The translations under genes were made by a program, and so were the position numbers. Shown one piece after another: positions 1 through 6,798 of a DNA stretch of 11,953 nucleotides (the first letter of the stretch is position 1; the number at the start of each line of letters is the position of its first letter). The DNA comes from Parachlamydiaceae bacterium (GTDB lineage Bacteria > Chlamydiota > Chlamydiia > Chlamydiales > Parachlamydiaceae), in contig JAUXSJ010000222.1 in assembly GCA_030679615.1 (NCBI GenBank), positions 1-11,953 on the forward strand. The letters run 5' to 3'. A model generated the notes under the pieces. That model was given only the letters and a program-made list of their open reading frames with translations, did no database searches and was not told the DNA's origin.

Positions 1-30
1 TGCGTCTCTCCGTCTCCCCGTCTCTGCGTT
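1..30. repeat. Short tandem repeat, 8-bp period, cut by window edge
   Basis: Positions 3-10, 11-18 and 19-26 are three consecutive 8-mers of the form CGTCTCYB (cgtctctc, cgtctccc, cgtctctg), and a fourth begins at 27 (cgtt). Repeats of the 'tctctgcgtctctgcg' kind are scattered through many unrelated bacterial genomes; that statement is from memory. The array may extend to the left of the window. No coding function is seen. Confidence 0.6.
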
Positions 31-89
31 AAAATGATGGCAGGGGTTACCTCTAATCTGTAATTATAGACTAGAGTGAATGACTACTA

Positions 90-578
90 TTAAACAGCTG
101 CAAATTGTGCATTTGTTACACTAGCAGCAGTAGAAGTCATCGATTCAACATATAGATTCCAAAGTTCTGGCTCAATTCGTCCATGACGAATAGATGAAAT
201 TAACTCACGCTTTACAGTTCTTAAATCTTTCTTAGGTGTTAATTTACGAATCATCTCTTTATCGTCAGCAATGCGGGCCATATGTAACATTCTTTCAAGA
301 TCAGTTTTAGAAAATGTGAATAAGTCGCGGCGTTTACGTGATCCCCTTGCAGCGCGTGGCTTTGGTGTCACTTTTTGTGGATTATTTGCATTAACAATAT
401 GCTTATTAATTAATTCACATAATTGTTTTGGATCTTCAGTTTTCATTTTACGCATTGTAAAATGATGAATGTATCCTTGTGTACCAAACGGTAGGTAAGG
501 ACAAATATCATTTTCTCTCTTGCCGTTAATTTTCTTGACAGCAGAGTGAATGACTTGCTCTAGTTGTTTGTTATCCAT
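90..578 (-). CDS. Small basic hypothetical protein (162 aa)
   Basis: I do not recognise this family. The start ATG (576-578) is supported by an AGAGGA ribosome binding site on the minus strand (587-592), and the stop is TAA at 90-92. The protein is rich in Lys and Arg. Its most basic stretch, around residues 70-86 (PKPRAARGSRKRRD), looks like a flexible nucleic-acid-binding linker between two helical halves. The N-terminal half (about 1-65) contains CPYLPFGTQG and HHFTMRKMK, and the C-terminal half (about 87-150) is charged and predicted helical. There is no signal peptide or membrane segment. It is transcribed divergently from mrp, across a 525-bp spacer. A DNA- or RNA-binding role is only inferred from composition. 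The good RBS and the unbroken frame make it very likely to be a real gene. Confidence 0.75.
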   Translation of the reverse strand: MDNKQLEQVIHSAVKKINGKRENDICPYLPFGTQGYIHHFTMRKMKTEDPKQLCELINKHIVNANNPQKVTPKPRAARGSRKRRDLFTFSKTDLERMLHMARIADDKEMIRKLTPKKDLRTVKRELISSIRHGRIEPELWNLYVESMTSTAASVTNAQFAAV

Positions 579-1103
579 AATATTTTTCCTCTATCTTTGT
601 TTTTATTTTTTTTAGCTTATCAATAAGCTTTTTTTTCTATGTCTTTTTTTGCTGTATATTCCGTTTAAAAGTTATAATCTGAACTCAAAAAAAACCAATT
701 TTTACTCGGAATTCAAAAGTTTATATGCAAATATTAACTTTCGATCCATCCAAATAACTTGGAAAGGATTTATTTTTCAATTCTTTTATGACTTTGTTTG
801 AAAACAAACTCATAAGTTTTAATCAGGCAAGATTAAACATGAGTAAAATCATAAAGCACTGAAGATTATTTATTATTGATAATATAAAATATTATATATT
901 TTTTTGCAACATAAAATTAATCAAAACTTTACATTTTCCACTAATAATCTTAACTTTTTAATAATAATAGTTAATTAAACATTAAACAAAATAAAAATAA
1001 GTAAGCTATGCAATAAAAATAGAAAAAAATCAATGTACAAAAATCAATTTCGAAATAGAATAACAGAGAACTTCTATATACAAACCAAAATTGAGACAAT
1101 TGC
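579..1103. other. AT-rich intergenic spacer, no gene seen
   Basis: This 525-bp spacer separates the minus-strand small basic gene from mrp. It is very AT-rich, especially 870-1060, and broken by stops in all frames; the open frame that crosses its right end on the minus strand is a shadow of mrp. It presumably carries divergent promoters, but I found no -35/-10 pair good enough to call. A weak AT hairpin (AGCTTAT/ATAAGCT, 614-629) followed by a T-run to 636 lies near the left side. Confidence 0.6.
614..636 (+). terminator. Weak terminator-like hairpin with T-run
   Basis: Inverted repeat AGCTTAT (614-620) / ATAAGCT (623-629) is followed by Ts to 636 on the plus strand. In practice about 5 bp would pair around a 6-base loop, so it is weak. 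No plus-strand gene precedes it within the window. It may instead be a 5'-leader structure of the minus-strand gene that starts at 578, or chance in AT-rich DNA. Confidence 0.25.
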
Positions 1104-2015
1104 ATGCCTTTACCAATTTTTAAATCTGAAGCCAACAAAAACACACCCCATCCAATTTTAAAAAAAACCGTTGATACTCTAGCAAATATAAAATTTATTA
1201 TTGGCGTTGCGGCAGGGAAAGGTGGCGTTGGAAAATCTACAGTGACAGTGAACTTAGGTTTAGCCTTAAAAGCTGAAGGTTTTAAGGTAGGGATCATGGA
1301 TACAGATATTTATGGCCCCTCTATTCGAAAAATGTTACCTGAAGATCAATCACCTCAACAAAAAGGCGATTTGATTATTCCTGCCCTATCTCAAGGCATC
1401 AAAATGATTTCGATGGCCTACTTTAGAAAAGAAGGTGAAGCATCTGCTGTAAGAGCTCCGATTGCCAATAGCCTCATTTCACATTTTATAAAAAATGTTT
1501 TGTGGGGAGATCTCGATTTTTTACTTTTAGATTTTCCGCCAGGAACAGGAGACATTCAGATTACTCTAAGCCAACAGGCTCGACTAATAGGTGCCGTTAT
1601 GGTAACAACACCTCAAGAAGTGGCTTTATGCGATGTCAAAAAAGCGATGTCTCTCTTTAATCAAGTGAAAATTCCAATCATTGGAATTGTAGAAAACATG
1701 AGTTATTACCTACCAGATGAAAAAAGCGATCCTGTTTATCTTTTTGGAAAAGAGGGAGGAGAAAAATTGGCGGTTCAATCGAATGTTCCCTTTCTTGGAC
1801 AAATCCCTTTAGACCCTTATATTTGTCAATGTGGAGATTTGGGCCTTTCTATTTTTAATGAAAATTCTCAATTAAAAACGACATCTGCTTGTGCATTTCA
1901 AAATTTAGCAAAAGAATTAGTGACTCACGTAACTCAATTAGAATCAGAACAAAAAAGAGGAATAGGCTCATTTGAGCTCATTTGGAAAGAAATGGCTGAG
2001 GTAAAACATGAATAA
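1104..2015 (+). CDS. mrp: Mrp/NBP35-family Fe-S cluster carrier ATPase
   Basis: A cytosolic P-loop ATPase of the Mrp/ApbC/NBP35 family, which binds Fe-S clusters and hands them to apo-proteins. The deviant Walker A motif GKGGVGKST spans about residues 38-46, followed by the family motif MDTDIYGPSI (65-74), a Walker B/switch II stretch DFPPGTGD, and ENMSYY near residue 200. At 303 aa it lacks the N-terminal MIP18/DUF59 domain of about 100 residues found in ApbC (roughly 370 aa). The CxxC that normally follows the ENMS motif is absent (residues LPDEKSDP instead). The only close cysteine pair is C241-x-C243 in ICQCGD. The start is the first available ATG; its RBS is weak (gaga) and the next in-frame Met is M65, inside the ATPase core. 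The stop overlaps the DUF971 gene by 8 bp, so the two are probably translationally coupled and head an operon with the ytg genes. Confidence 0.93.
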   Translation: MPLPIFKSEANKNTPHPILKKTVDTLANIKFIIGVAAGKGGVGKSTVTVNLGLALKAEGFKVGIMDTDIYGPSIRKMLPEDQSPQQKGDLIIPALSQGIKMISMAYFRKEGEASAVRAPIANSLISHFIKNVLWGDLDFLLLDFPPGTGDIQITLSQQARLIGAVMVTTPQEVALCDVKKAMSLFNQVKIPIIGIVENMSYYLPDEKSDPVYLFGKEGGEKLAVQSNVPFLGQIPLDPYICQCGDLGLSIFNENSQLKTTSACAFQNLAKELVTHVTQLESEQKRGIGSFELIWKEMAEVKHE

Positions 2016-2304
2016 TCCCTTTTTTATTTGCAAAATTTGGCAAAATGATGATTTTCATTTTTCAATTGAATGGGATGATGGAATGGTTCAAAAATTTCGT
2101 TTATCTGAATTACAACGAATCTGTTCTTGTGCTAATTGCAAGGATGAAATAACAGGAAAAAGCATTTTAAATGCCAATAGCATCCATCATGATGTGAGGG
2201 CTACAGTTGTAAGAAGTGTTGGAAGATATGGAATACAAATTCAATTTACATCCGGTTGTTCTTTCGGAATTTATAGTTTAGAAGAATTAAGACAAATGAA
2301 ATGA
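2008..2304 (+). CDS. DUF971-domain protein (GBBH N-terminal-like, Cys-rich)
   Basis: A 98-residue single-domain protein of the DUF971 / gamma-butyrobetaine-hydroxylase N-terminal family. Typical features are EWDDGM (21-26), LSELQRICSCANC (32-44) with the CxCxxC cluster C39, C41, C44, and the closing motif GIYSLEELR (87-95). In family members such as human BBOX1 three Cys and one His bind zinc. By manual alignment the His position is Cys here (C84, in TSGCSFGIY), giving four Cys. The start ATG sits inside the last codons of mrp (8-bp overlap), and ytgA starts 7 bp after its stop. DUF971 domains recur next to or fused with Mrp ATPases; plant HCF101 has DUF59, P-loop and DUF971 in one chain. A role in metal or Fe-S handling with Mrp is therefore likely but inferred. 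Confidence 0.85.
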   Translation: MNNPFFICKIWQNDDFHFSIEWDDGMVQKFRLSELQRICSCANCKDEITGKSILNANSIHHDVRATVVRSVGRYGIQIQFTSGCSFGIYSLEELRQMK

Positions 2305-2311
2305 GAAAAAA

Positions 2312-3316
2312 ATGATGAATCAAATTAAATATTTACTGGGCTTTTTTTCACTAATCTTTTTGTGTGGGTGCTCTAATCAACAACACCAAGAAACTTATCG
2401 ACAATGGGTTGAAAAAAACGGAAAAATAAAAGTTTTAAGCACCACTGCAATGATTAACGATTTGGTTAAGCAAATCGGTGGTGACTATGTAGATTCAATG
2501 ACATTGATCAAAGGTGATTTAGATCCACATTCTTATCAATTGGTTAAAGGTGATGATGAAAAACTCTCTTACGCTGATGTTATTTTTTATAACGGATTAG
2601 GCTTAGAGCATGGTCCAAGCTTACATCATTATTTGACTCAAAATTCTAAAGCCATTTCATTAGGTGATCGCATTAATAAGGAAAATCCAGGATTAATTCT
2701 TTACGTTAATGGCCAATTAGATCCTCACATATGGATGGATGTTTCCATTTGGTTAAAAAACATTCCTACGATCGTAAAAACATTAAGCGATTTAGATCCA
2801 GAGCGCTCTTCCTATTATGCAATGAATGGAAATGAACTTGAAGAAGCCATGATTCATACACATCAACAAATTCATGAAATTATGCATCAAATTCCTTCAG
2901 AAAAACGTTTTTTGGTAACTAGTCACGATGCCTTTAATTATTTTGCACGCGCTTATCTTGCAGATGAAAATGAACTTGAAAATGATCAATGGACAAAACG
3001 CTTTGCTGCACCTGAGGGCTTAGCACCAGAAAGTCAACTAAGCGCAGTAGATATTCGTTATATCATCGATCATCTGCATCAATATCAAATTCATTTAATA
3101 TTTCCTGAATCAAATGTCAGTAAAGATTCGATTAAAAAAATTATACAAGCAGGAAATGAAAAAGGCCTAAATATTCAAATCGCTTGCTGTCCTTTATATG
3201 GAGATGCCATGGGACCTCCAGGATCAGATGGAGATACCTATCTTAAAATGATTCTTCATAATGCCAACACTTTAGCGACGCATTTAAATCATGTGGGTCA
3301 ACAACATGCATCATGA
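2312..3316 (+). CDS. ytgA: YtgA, metal-binding lipoprotein of an ABC importer
   Basis: Solute-binding protein of the cluster A-I (TroA/ZnuA/PsaA) family; it captures iron, manganese or zinc outside the inner membrane and delivers it to YtgCD. The N-terminus is a lipoprotein signal: a hydrophobic stretch to residue 17, then lipobox LCGC with C20 as the lipidated residue. Expected metal ligands are H73 (DPHSY), H139 (DPHIWMD), H205 (SHDAF) and D298 (GDAMG). This His3-Asp set is like TroA rather than the His2-Glu-Asp set of PsaA. The insert APEGLAPESQ is also shared with TroA-like proteins. Its 334-aa length is normal. Two adjacent ATGs (2312, 2315) follow the DUF971 stop by 7 bp, with a purine-rich GAGAAA as RBS. 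The 3' end overlaps ytgB. The imported metal cannot be fixed from sequence; iron is the usual assignment in Chlamydia. Confidence 0.93.
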   Translation: MMNQIKYLLGFFSLIFLCGCSNQQHQETYRQWVEKNGKIKVLSTTAMINDLVKQIGGDYVDSMTLIKGDLDPHSYQLVKGDDEKLSYADVIFYNGLGLEHGPSLHHYLTQNSKAISLGDRINKENPGLILYVNGQLDPHIWMDVSIWLKNIPTIVKTLSDLDPERSSYYAMNGNELEEAMIHTHQQIHEIMHQIPSEKRFLVTSHDAFNYFARAYLADENELENDQWTKRFAAPEGLAPESQLSAVDIRYIIDHLHQYQIHLIFPESNVSKDSIKKIIQAGNEKGLNIQIACCPLYGDAMGPPGSDGDTYLKMILHNANTLATHLNHVGQQHAS

Positions 3317-4118
3317 AATAGAAGAAAAAAAAGATTCCTTAGACCCTGATGTAACAGCTTTATATGTCAATCAATTGACAGTGAATTATGATAAAAATCC
3401 TGCTCTTTGGGACATCACACTCAGTATTCCCAAAGGTGTTTTAGTAGGAGTAATCGGACCCAATGGAGCTGGTAAAAGCACATTAATAAAAGCCGCTCTT
3501 GGCCTTGTTCAAGCAATTTCAGGAAAAGTAGAATTTTTTGGATTACCATTAAAAAAAGTTCGTCAAAAAGTTGCATATGTTCCACAACGAGAAACTGTCG
3601 ATTGGGATTTTCCTGTTACTGTTAAAGAGCTTGTTTTAATGGGGCGTTATGGACGTTTAGGATTATTTAGACGACCACGTGAAGCAGATAGATCTGCTGC
3701 TGCTTATTACCTGCATCAAGTAGGAATGAGTGCTTATGCGGATCGTCAAATTAGTGAATTATCAGGGGGACAACAACAACGTGTATTTCTAGCACGTGCA
3801 TTGTTGCAAGAAGCAGATTTATATTTTATGGACGAACCTTTTACGGGTGTGGATTTAGCAACTGAAACAGTCATTATTCATTTGCTTCAAGAATTGATTA
3901 AGAAAGGAAAAACAGTCTTTGTGGTCCATCACGACCTAAGCACTGTAGAACGGTATTTCGATTGGACAATTCTTCTAAATATGCGTTTGATTGCAAGTGG
4001 ACCGACTGATCAAACATTTACGCCTGAAAATTTAAATACTGCTTATGGTAAGAGCTATGCTCTTTTTGATGAAGCCTTGAAACTTTCTCAACAAAAGCAA
4101 ACCGGAATTAAGAATTAA
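3291..4118 (+). CDS. ytgB: YtgB, ATPase of the metal ABC importer
   Basis: Cytosolic ATP-binding subunit that powers YtgCD. Motifs in order: Walker A GPNGAGKST (about residues 56-64), Q-loop in YVPQRETVDWDFPV, signature LSGGQQQR, Walker B LYFMDEPF, D-loop TGVD and the H-loop histidine in VVHHD. The PQR...DWDFP segment is typical of metal-type (MntB/ZnuC/TroB) ATPases. The longest start (3291) overlaps ytgA by 26 bp. The in-frame ATG at 3306 (MHHEIEEKK) is an equally good candidate because a GTGGG lies 5' of it, and either leaves the ATPase fold intact. The gene ends 207 bp before ytgC, the only real gap in the operon. Confidence 0.93.
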   Translation: MWVNNMHHEIEEKKDSLDPDVTALYVNQLTVNYDKNPALWDITLSIPKGVLVGVIGPNGAGKSTLIKAALGLVQAISGKVEFFGLPLKKVRQKVAYVPQRETVDWDFPVTVKELVLMGRYGRLGLFRRPREADRSAAAYYLHQVGMSAYADRQISELSGGQQQRVFLARALLQEADLYFMDEPFTGVDLATETVIIHLLQELIKKGKTVFVVHHDLSTVERYFDWTILLNMRLIASGPTDQTFTPENLNTAYGKSYALFDEALKLSQQKQTGIKN

Positions 4119-4136
4119 TAAAAGTGAATGAATTGA

Positions 4137-4312
4137 GTGGCGCATAAAATTACAGGATGAGAAGGATAACGAGACCAACCCACAATGAATATTATTAAAA
4201 AATGTTTTAAAAATTAAAATTTCTTTAAAGATTGACGACATTATCCTCTCCATCTTTTTGCTTATCCTGTACATCCTGTAATTTTATGCGCCATTGTAAT
4301 TTTATGCGTCAC
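4137..4312. repeat. 176-bp inverted-repeat (MITE-like) element between ytgB and ytgC
   Basis: Left arm 4138-4169 and right arm 4262-4293 are reverse complements at 29 of 32 positions, including a perfect 21-bp block (4139-4159 with 4272-4292). A second copy of the arm tip (TGTAATTTTATGCG, 4295-4308, a direct repeat of 4277-4290) extends the right side; 4137-4154 pairs with 4295-4312 with one mismatch. The right arm also contains the tandem 9-mers TATCCTGTA CATCCTGTA (4263-4280). The 92-bp core shows no gene. The element stops 2 bp before the AGGA that serves ytgC. In the transcript it could fold into a long hairpin. Confidence 0.75.
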
Positions 4313-4313
4313 T

Positions 4314-4319
4314 TAGGAT
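4314..4319 (+). promoter_or_regulatory. ytgC ribosome binding site
   Basis: TAGGAT, with AGGA at 4315-4318, lies 7 bases before the ytgC ATG at 4326. It fixes that start and lies immediately right of the inverted-repeat element, so folding of the element could affect access to it. Confidence 0.6.
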
Positions 4320-4325
4320 GATTGA

Positions 4326-5681
4326 ATGTTATTAAGTATTTTTGCTTACTTTACAGATCCCATTTTGCGAGCTCCTACCATAGGCTGCATGCTCATGTGC
4401 TTAGCTGCTAGCCTTATTGGTGTCGTCATATTTTTAAGAAAAGAATCTCTTATTGGTGAAGCTCTTTCTCATGCTGCTTATCCAGGAGTCATTCTTGGTG
4501 TTATTTTAGCAGGTTCTTTTTGGGTCCATGAGGATCAAGAACTCCTATTATCCATCCTCATTTTAATTTGTGCTTTTTTTACAGGAATGTTGGGGTTATG
4601 GATGATCCAGTGGATGAATCGTTCATTAAAAGTGGCTAACGATGCGGCGCTTTGCTTTGTTTTATCTACCTTTTTTGGAGTTGGGCTCACGCTTGCAAGC
4701 GATGTGCAATTCAATTTCACCACTCTTTATAAGCAAGTTCTTAGTTATTTATACGGTCAGGCTGCAACCATGACCGATATTCATATTATTATTTATGGAA
4801 CACTTGCTTTAATAGTTATTGTCATGATTATGGCATTTTATAAAGAATTGCAAATCATGACCTTTGATCGTTCCTACGCAAAAAGCTTAGGAATAAAAGT
4901 AAATATGATCGACACCCTTTTAACAATCCTGGTTGCTTTATCTGTCATCATTGGTATTCGCTCTGTGGGTGTTGTTTTAATGTCTGCGATGCTGATTGCG
5001 CCTGCAGTTGCCGCAAGACAACTAACTCATCGGTTAAGTATCTTGTTTTTATTATCAGCATTATTTGGATTATTAAGTGGATTTTTTGGAAATTATTTTT
5101 CAGTCGAACTTACTGAAATTTCCCTCGTGTTCTCTCCTAAGTCCAGAGTTATTTTTCCAACAGGACCAATGATCGTGCTAACAGCGTCCATAATTGCATT
5201 TTTTTCTCTTTTATTAGCTCCAAAAAGAGGTCTTTTTGCTCGTTGGGCACGTATTTTCCGATTCAGATATGTATGTATCTGTGAAAATATTTTAAAAACA
5301 ATGTGGAAAATAGGGGATCATCCCTGTTCTTTAAAAAAATTAGATGAATTTTTAGAAATTTCTCCAATTTATTTAAGATTAATTTTATGGCGAATGAAAA
5401 AAAATGGTTGGGTTGAGCAATTAGACAACCAAAACTATTTTCTCACCAAAGATGGAAAAAATCGAGCCACTAAAATTGTGCGATTCCACAGGCTTTGGGA
5501 ATTATATTTAACCAATTACTTAGGAATTGGAGTTGAAAAAGTGCATCGTAATGCAGAGGAAATGGAACACATTATTACTCCTGAAATTGAAAAAGAACTC
5601 ACTTTACTTTTGAAAGATCCTAAAAAGGATCCCCATGAACAACCAATCCCTCCAATGAGAGGAGGATTCAATGCTTTGTGA
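4326..5681 (+). CDS. ytgC: YtgC-R, metal permease fused to DtxR-type repressor
   Basis: A two-part protein of 451 aa. Residues about 1-300 form an ABC-3 family integral membrane permease with multiple hydrophobic segments and the family motif IRSVGVVLMSAMLIAPAVAAR. A basic linker (about 300-318) leads to a DtxR/MntR-like domain: a winged helix (about 320-385; SLKKLDEFLEISPIYLR...MKKNGWV) and a metal-binding/dimerisation domain matching DtxR around HRLWE and KVHRNAEEMEH. By manual alignment the ligands are H388, E392, H407, E411, E414 and H415. DtxR's Cys102 is Glu411 here, as in Mn-type MntR. There is no SH3 domain. In C. trachomatis this fusion is cleaved to release YtgR, which represses its own operon when iron is plentiful. 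The WWW motif tied to that regulation in C. trachomatis is absent here. It overlaps ytgD by 11 bp. Confidence 0.93.
   Translation: MLLSIFAYFTDPILRAPTIGCMLMCLAASLIGVVIFLRKESLIGEALSHAAYPGVILGVILAGSFWVHEDQELLLSILILICAFFTGMLGLWMIQWMNRSLKVANDAALCFVLSTFFGVGLTLASDVQFNFTTLYKQVLSYLYGQAATMTDIHIIIYGTLALIVIVMIMAFYKELQIMTFDRSYAKSLGIKVNMIDTLLTILVALSVIIGIRSVGVVLMSAMLIAPAVAARQLTHRLSILFLLSALFGLLSGFFGNYFSVELTEISLVFSPKSRVIFPTGPMIVLTASIIAFFSLLLAPKRGLFARWARIFRFRYVCICENILKTMWKIGDHPCSLKKLDEFLEISPIYLRLILWRMKKNGWVEQLDNQNYFLTKDGKNRATKIVRFHRLWELYLTNYLGIGVEKVHRNAEEMEHIITPEIEKELTLLLKDPKKDPHEQPIPPMRGGFNAL
5658..5665 (+). promoter_or_regulatory. Strong ytgD ribosome binding site inside ytgC
   Basis: AGAGGAGG, a near-perfect Shine-Dalgarno sequence, lies 5 bases before the ytgD ATG (5671). 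It sits within the last codons of ytgC, which supports coupled translation of the two permease genes and fixes the ytgD start. Confidence 0.75.
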
Positions 5682-6675
5682 ATTCTATCATCCCTATCAA
5701 AACCTCAATTTTTTTCAATTTATTTTTGAGTTTTTCTCACGTTTGTTATCTTTTTTCACAGGGCAATTATCCTATGAACATTTGGTATCTGATGAAATTC
5801 AAATTCTTGTTTTAATGGGCGTTGCTATTTCTTCAGGTCTAGTTGGAACATTTCTTATTTTAAGAAAAATGACTATGTTAGCTAATTCCCTTTCTCATAC
5901 CATTTTAATTGGTATTGTTCTTGCTTTTGTTTTCACTCAACAATCACAACAAAATGACCCTCACTCAATAGCTCCTATGGAAGCGATGCTAATAGCATCG
6001 TTAATCACTGGATTTTTAACGGCATTTTTAACCGAATTTTTAACAAAAACGGGAAAATTACAAGAAGACGCCAGCACGGGAATCATTTTTACAAGTTTAT
6101 TTGCTTTAGGAATTATTTTAGTGACCATTTTAACAAAAAGTGCACATATTGGTATTGAAGCAGTCATGGGGAATGTTGATGCCCTCAATAAAGACGATCT
6201 TTATTGGGTTTATTTGATTGTTCTTTTTAATGTCATATTTATTTTTCTCTTTTTTAAGGAATATGTCATTACTACCTTTGATCCAAATTTAGCGTTTGCC
6301 TTGGGTTTTTCTCCATTTGTTTATAATTACTTATTAATGGCACAAGTTTCTACAACAACAATTACTTCATTTCGTGCAGTTGGAGTCATCCTCGTTTTAG
6401 CTTTCATGACTGGTCCTTCATTAGCAGCACGATTATTAACCCACCGGTTAAAAATATTGTTATTATTATCGGTGTTTTTTGGTTGTTTTTGTGCTTTTAT
6501 AGGAGTGGCTTTGACTCGTCATATCCTAACAGTTTATGGAATGGCTTTATCAACGTCAGGCGTTGTTGTATCCACAATTTTGGTATTCTATTTATTAATA
6601 GTTCTTTTCACCTCGAAACAACGATTTTTATCACGTAAAATGATAAATTTAGAGATTGCCAAAAATGACTTTTAA
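5671..6675 (+). CDS. ytgD: YtgD, second metal permease subunit
   Basis: Integral inner-membrane protein of the ABC-3 (ZnuB/MntC/TroC-D) family. It pairs with the YtgC part to form the translocation channel for the metal delivered by YtgA. The 334-aa chain has about eight to nine hydrophobic segments. Family motifs are LILRKMTMLANSLSHTILIG near residues 62-81 and FRAVGVILVLAFMTGPSLAARLLTHR near 230-255, which parallels the IRSVGVVLMSAMLIAPAVAAR block of YtgC. It has no repressor extension. The start overlaps the ytgC end by 11 bp behind a very strong RBS. No clear terminator follows, and rseP starts 123 bp downstream, so readthrough into rseP is possible. Confidence 0.93.
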   Translation: MLCEFYHPYQNLNFFQFIFEFFSRLLSFFTGQLSYEHLVSDEIQILVLMGVAISSGLVGTFLILRKMTMLANSLSHTILIGIVLAFVFTQQSQQNDPHSIAPMEAMLIASLITGFLTAFLTEFLTKTGKLQEDASTGIIFTSLFALGIILVTILTKSAHIGIEAVMGNVDALNKDDLYWVYLIVLFNVIFIFLFFKEYVITTFDPNLAFALGFSPFVYNYLLMAQVSTTTITSFRAVGVILVLAFMTGPSLAARLLTHRLKILLLLSVFFGCFCAFIGVALTRHILTVYGMALSTSGVVVSTILVFYLLIVLFTSKQRFLSRKMINLEIAKNDF

Positions 6676-6798
6676 CTATTTAATATAAGGTCTATGAACA
6701 GAGTCTCATACACTGTCAATATTGATTTGATGATGTATAGGTGCAACAATAATAATGTGTGCTTTTTTGACGCATTGATAATATAAGGTTAAAGAAAG

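Noticed and set aside
1..30. Possible CRISPR array at the left edge
   Set aside because: The units are 8 bp without spacers; this is a simple tandem repeat, not repeat-spacer structure.
51..76. Inverted repeat CTCTAATCT / AGACTAGAG downstream of the minus-strand gene
   Set aside because: It has a mismatch in the stem, an AT loop, and no T-run in the minus direction, so it is too weak to call a terminator.
793..808. Palindrome TTTGTTT-GA-AAACAAA in the spacer before mrp
   Set aside because: Low-complexity AT sequence with a two-base loop; no operator-like context, so it is likely chance.
4032..4274. Minus-strand 80-residue open frame over the ytgB end and the repeat element
   Set aside because: It overlaps ytgB coding sequence and the inverted repeat, and has no RBS or recognisable motif.
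6767..6787. TTGACG followed by TAATAT/TATAAG before rseP as a promoter
   Set aside because: The spacing between the two boxes is only about 6 bp, and transcription would start almost at the ATG.
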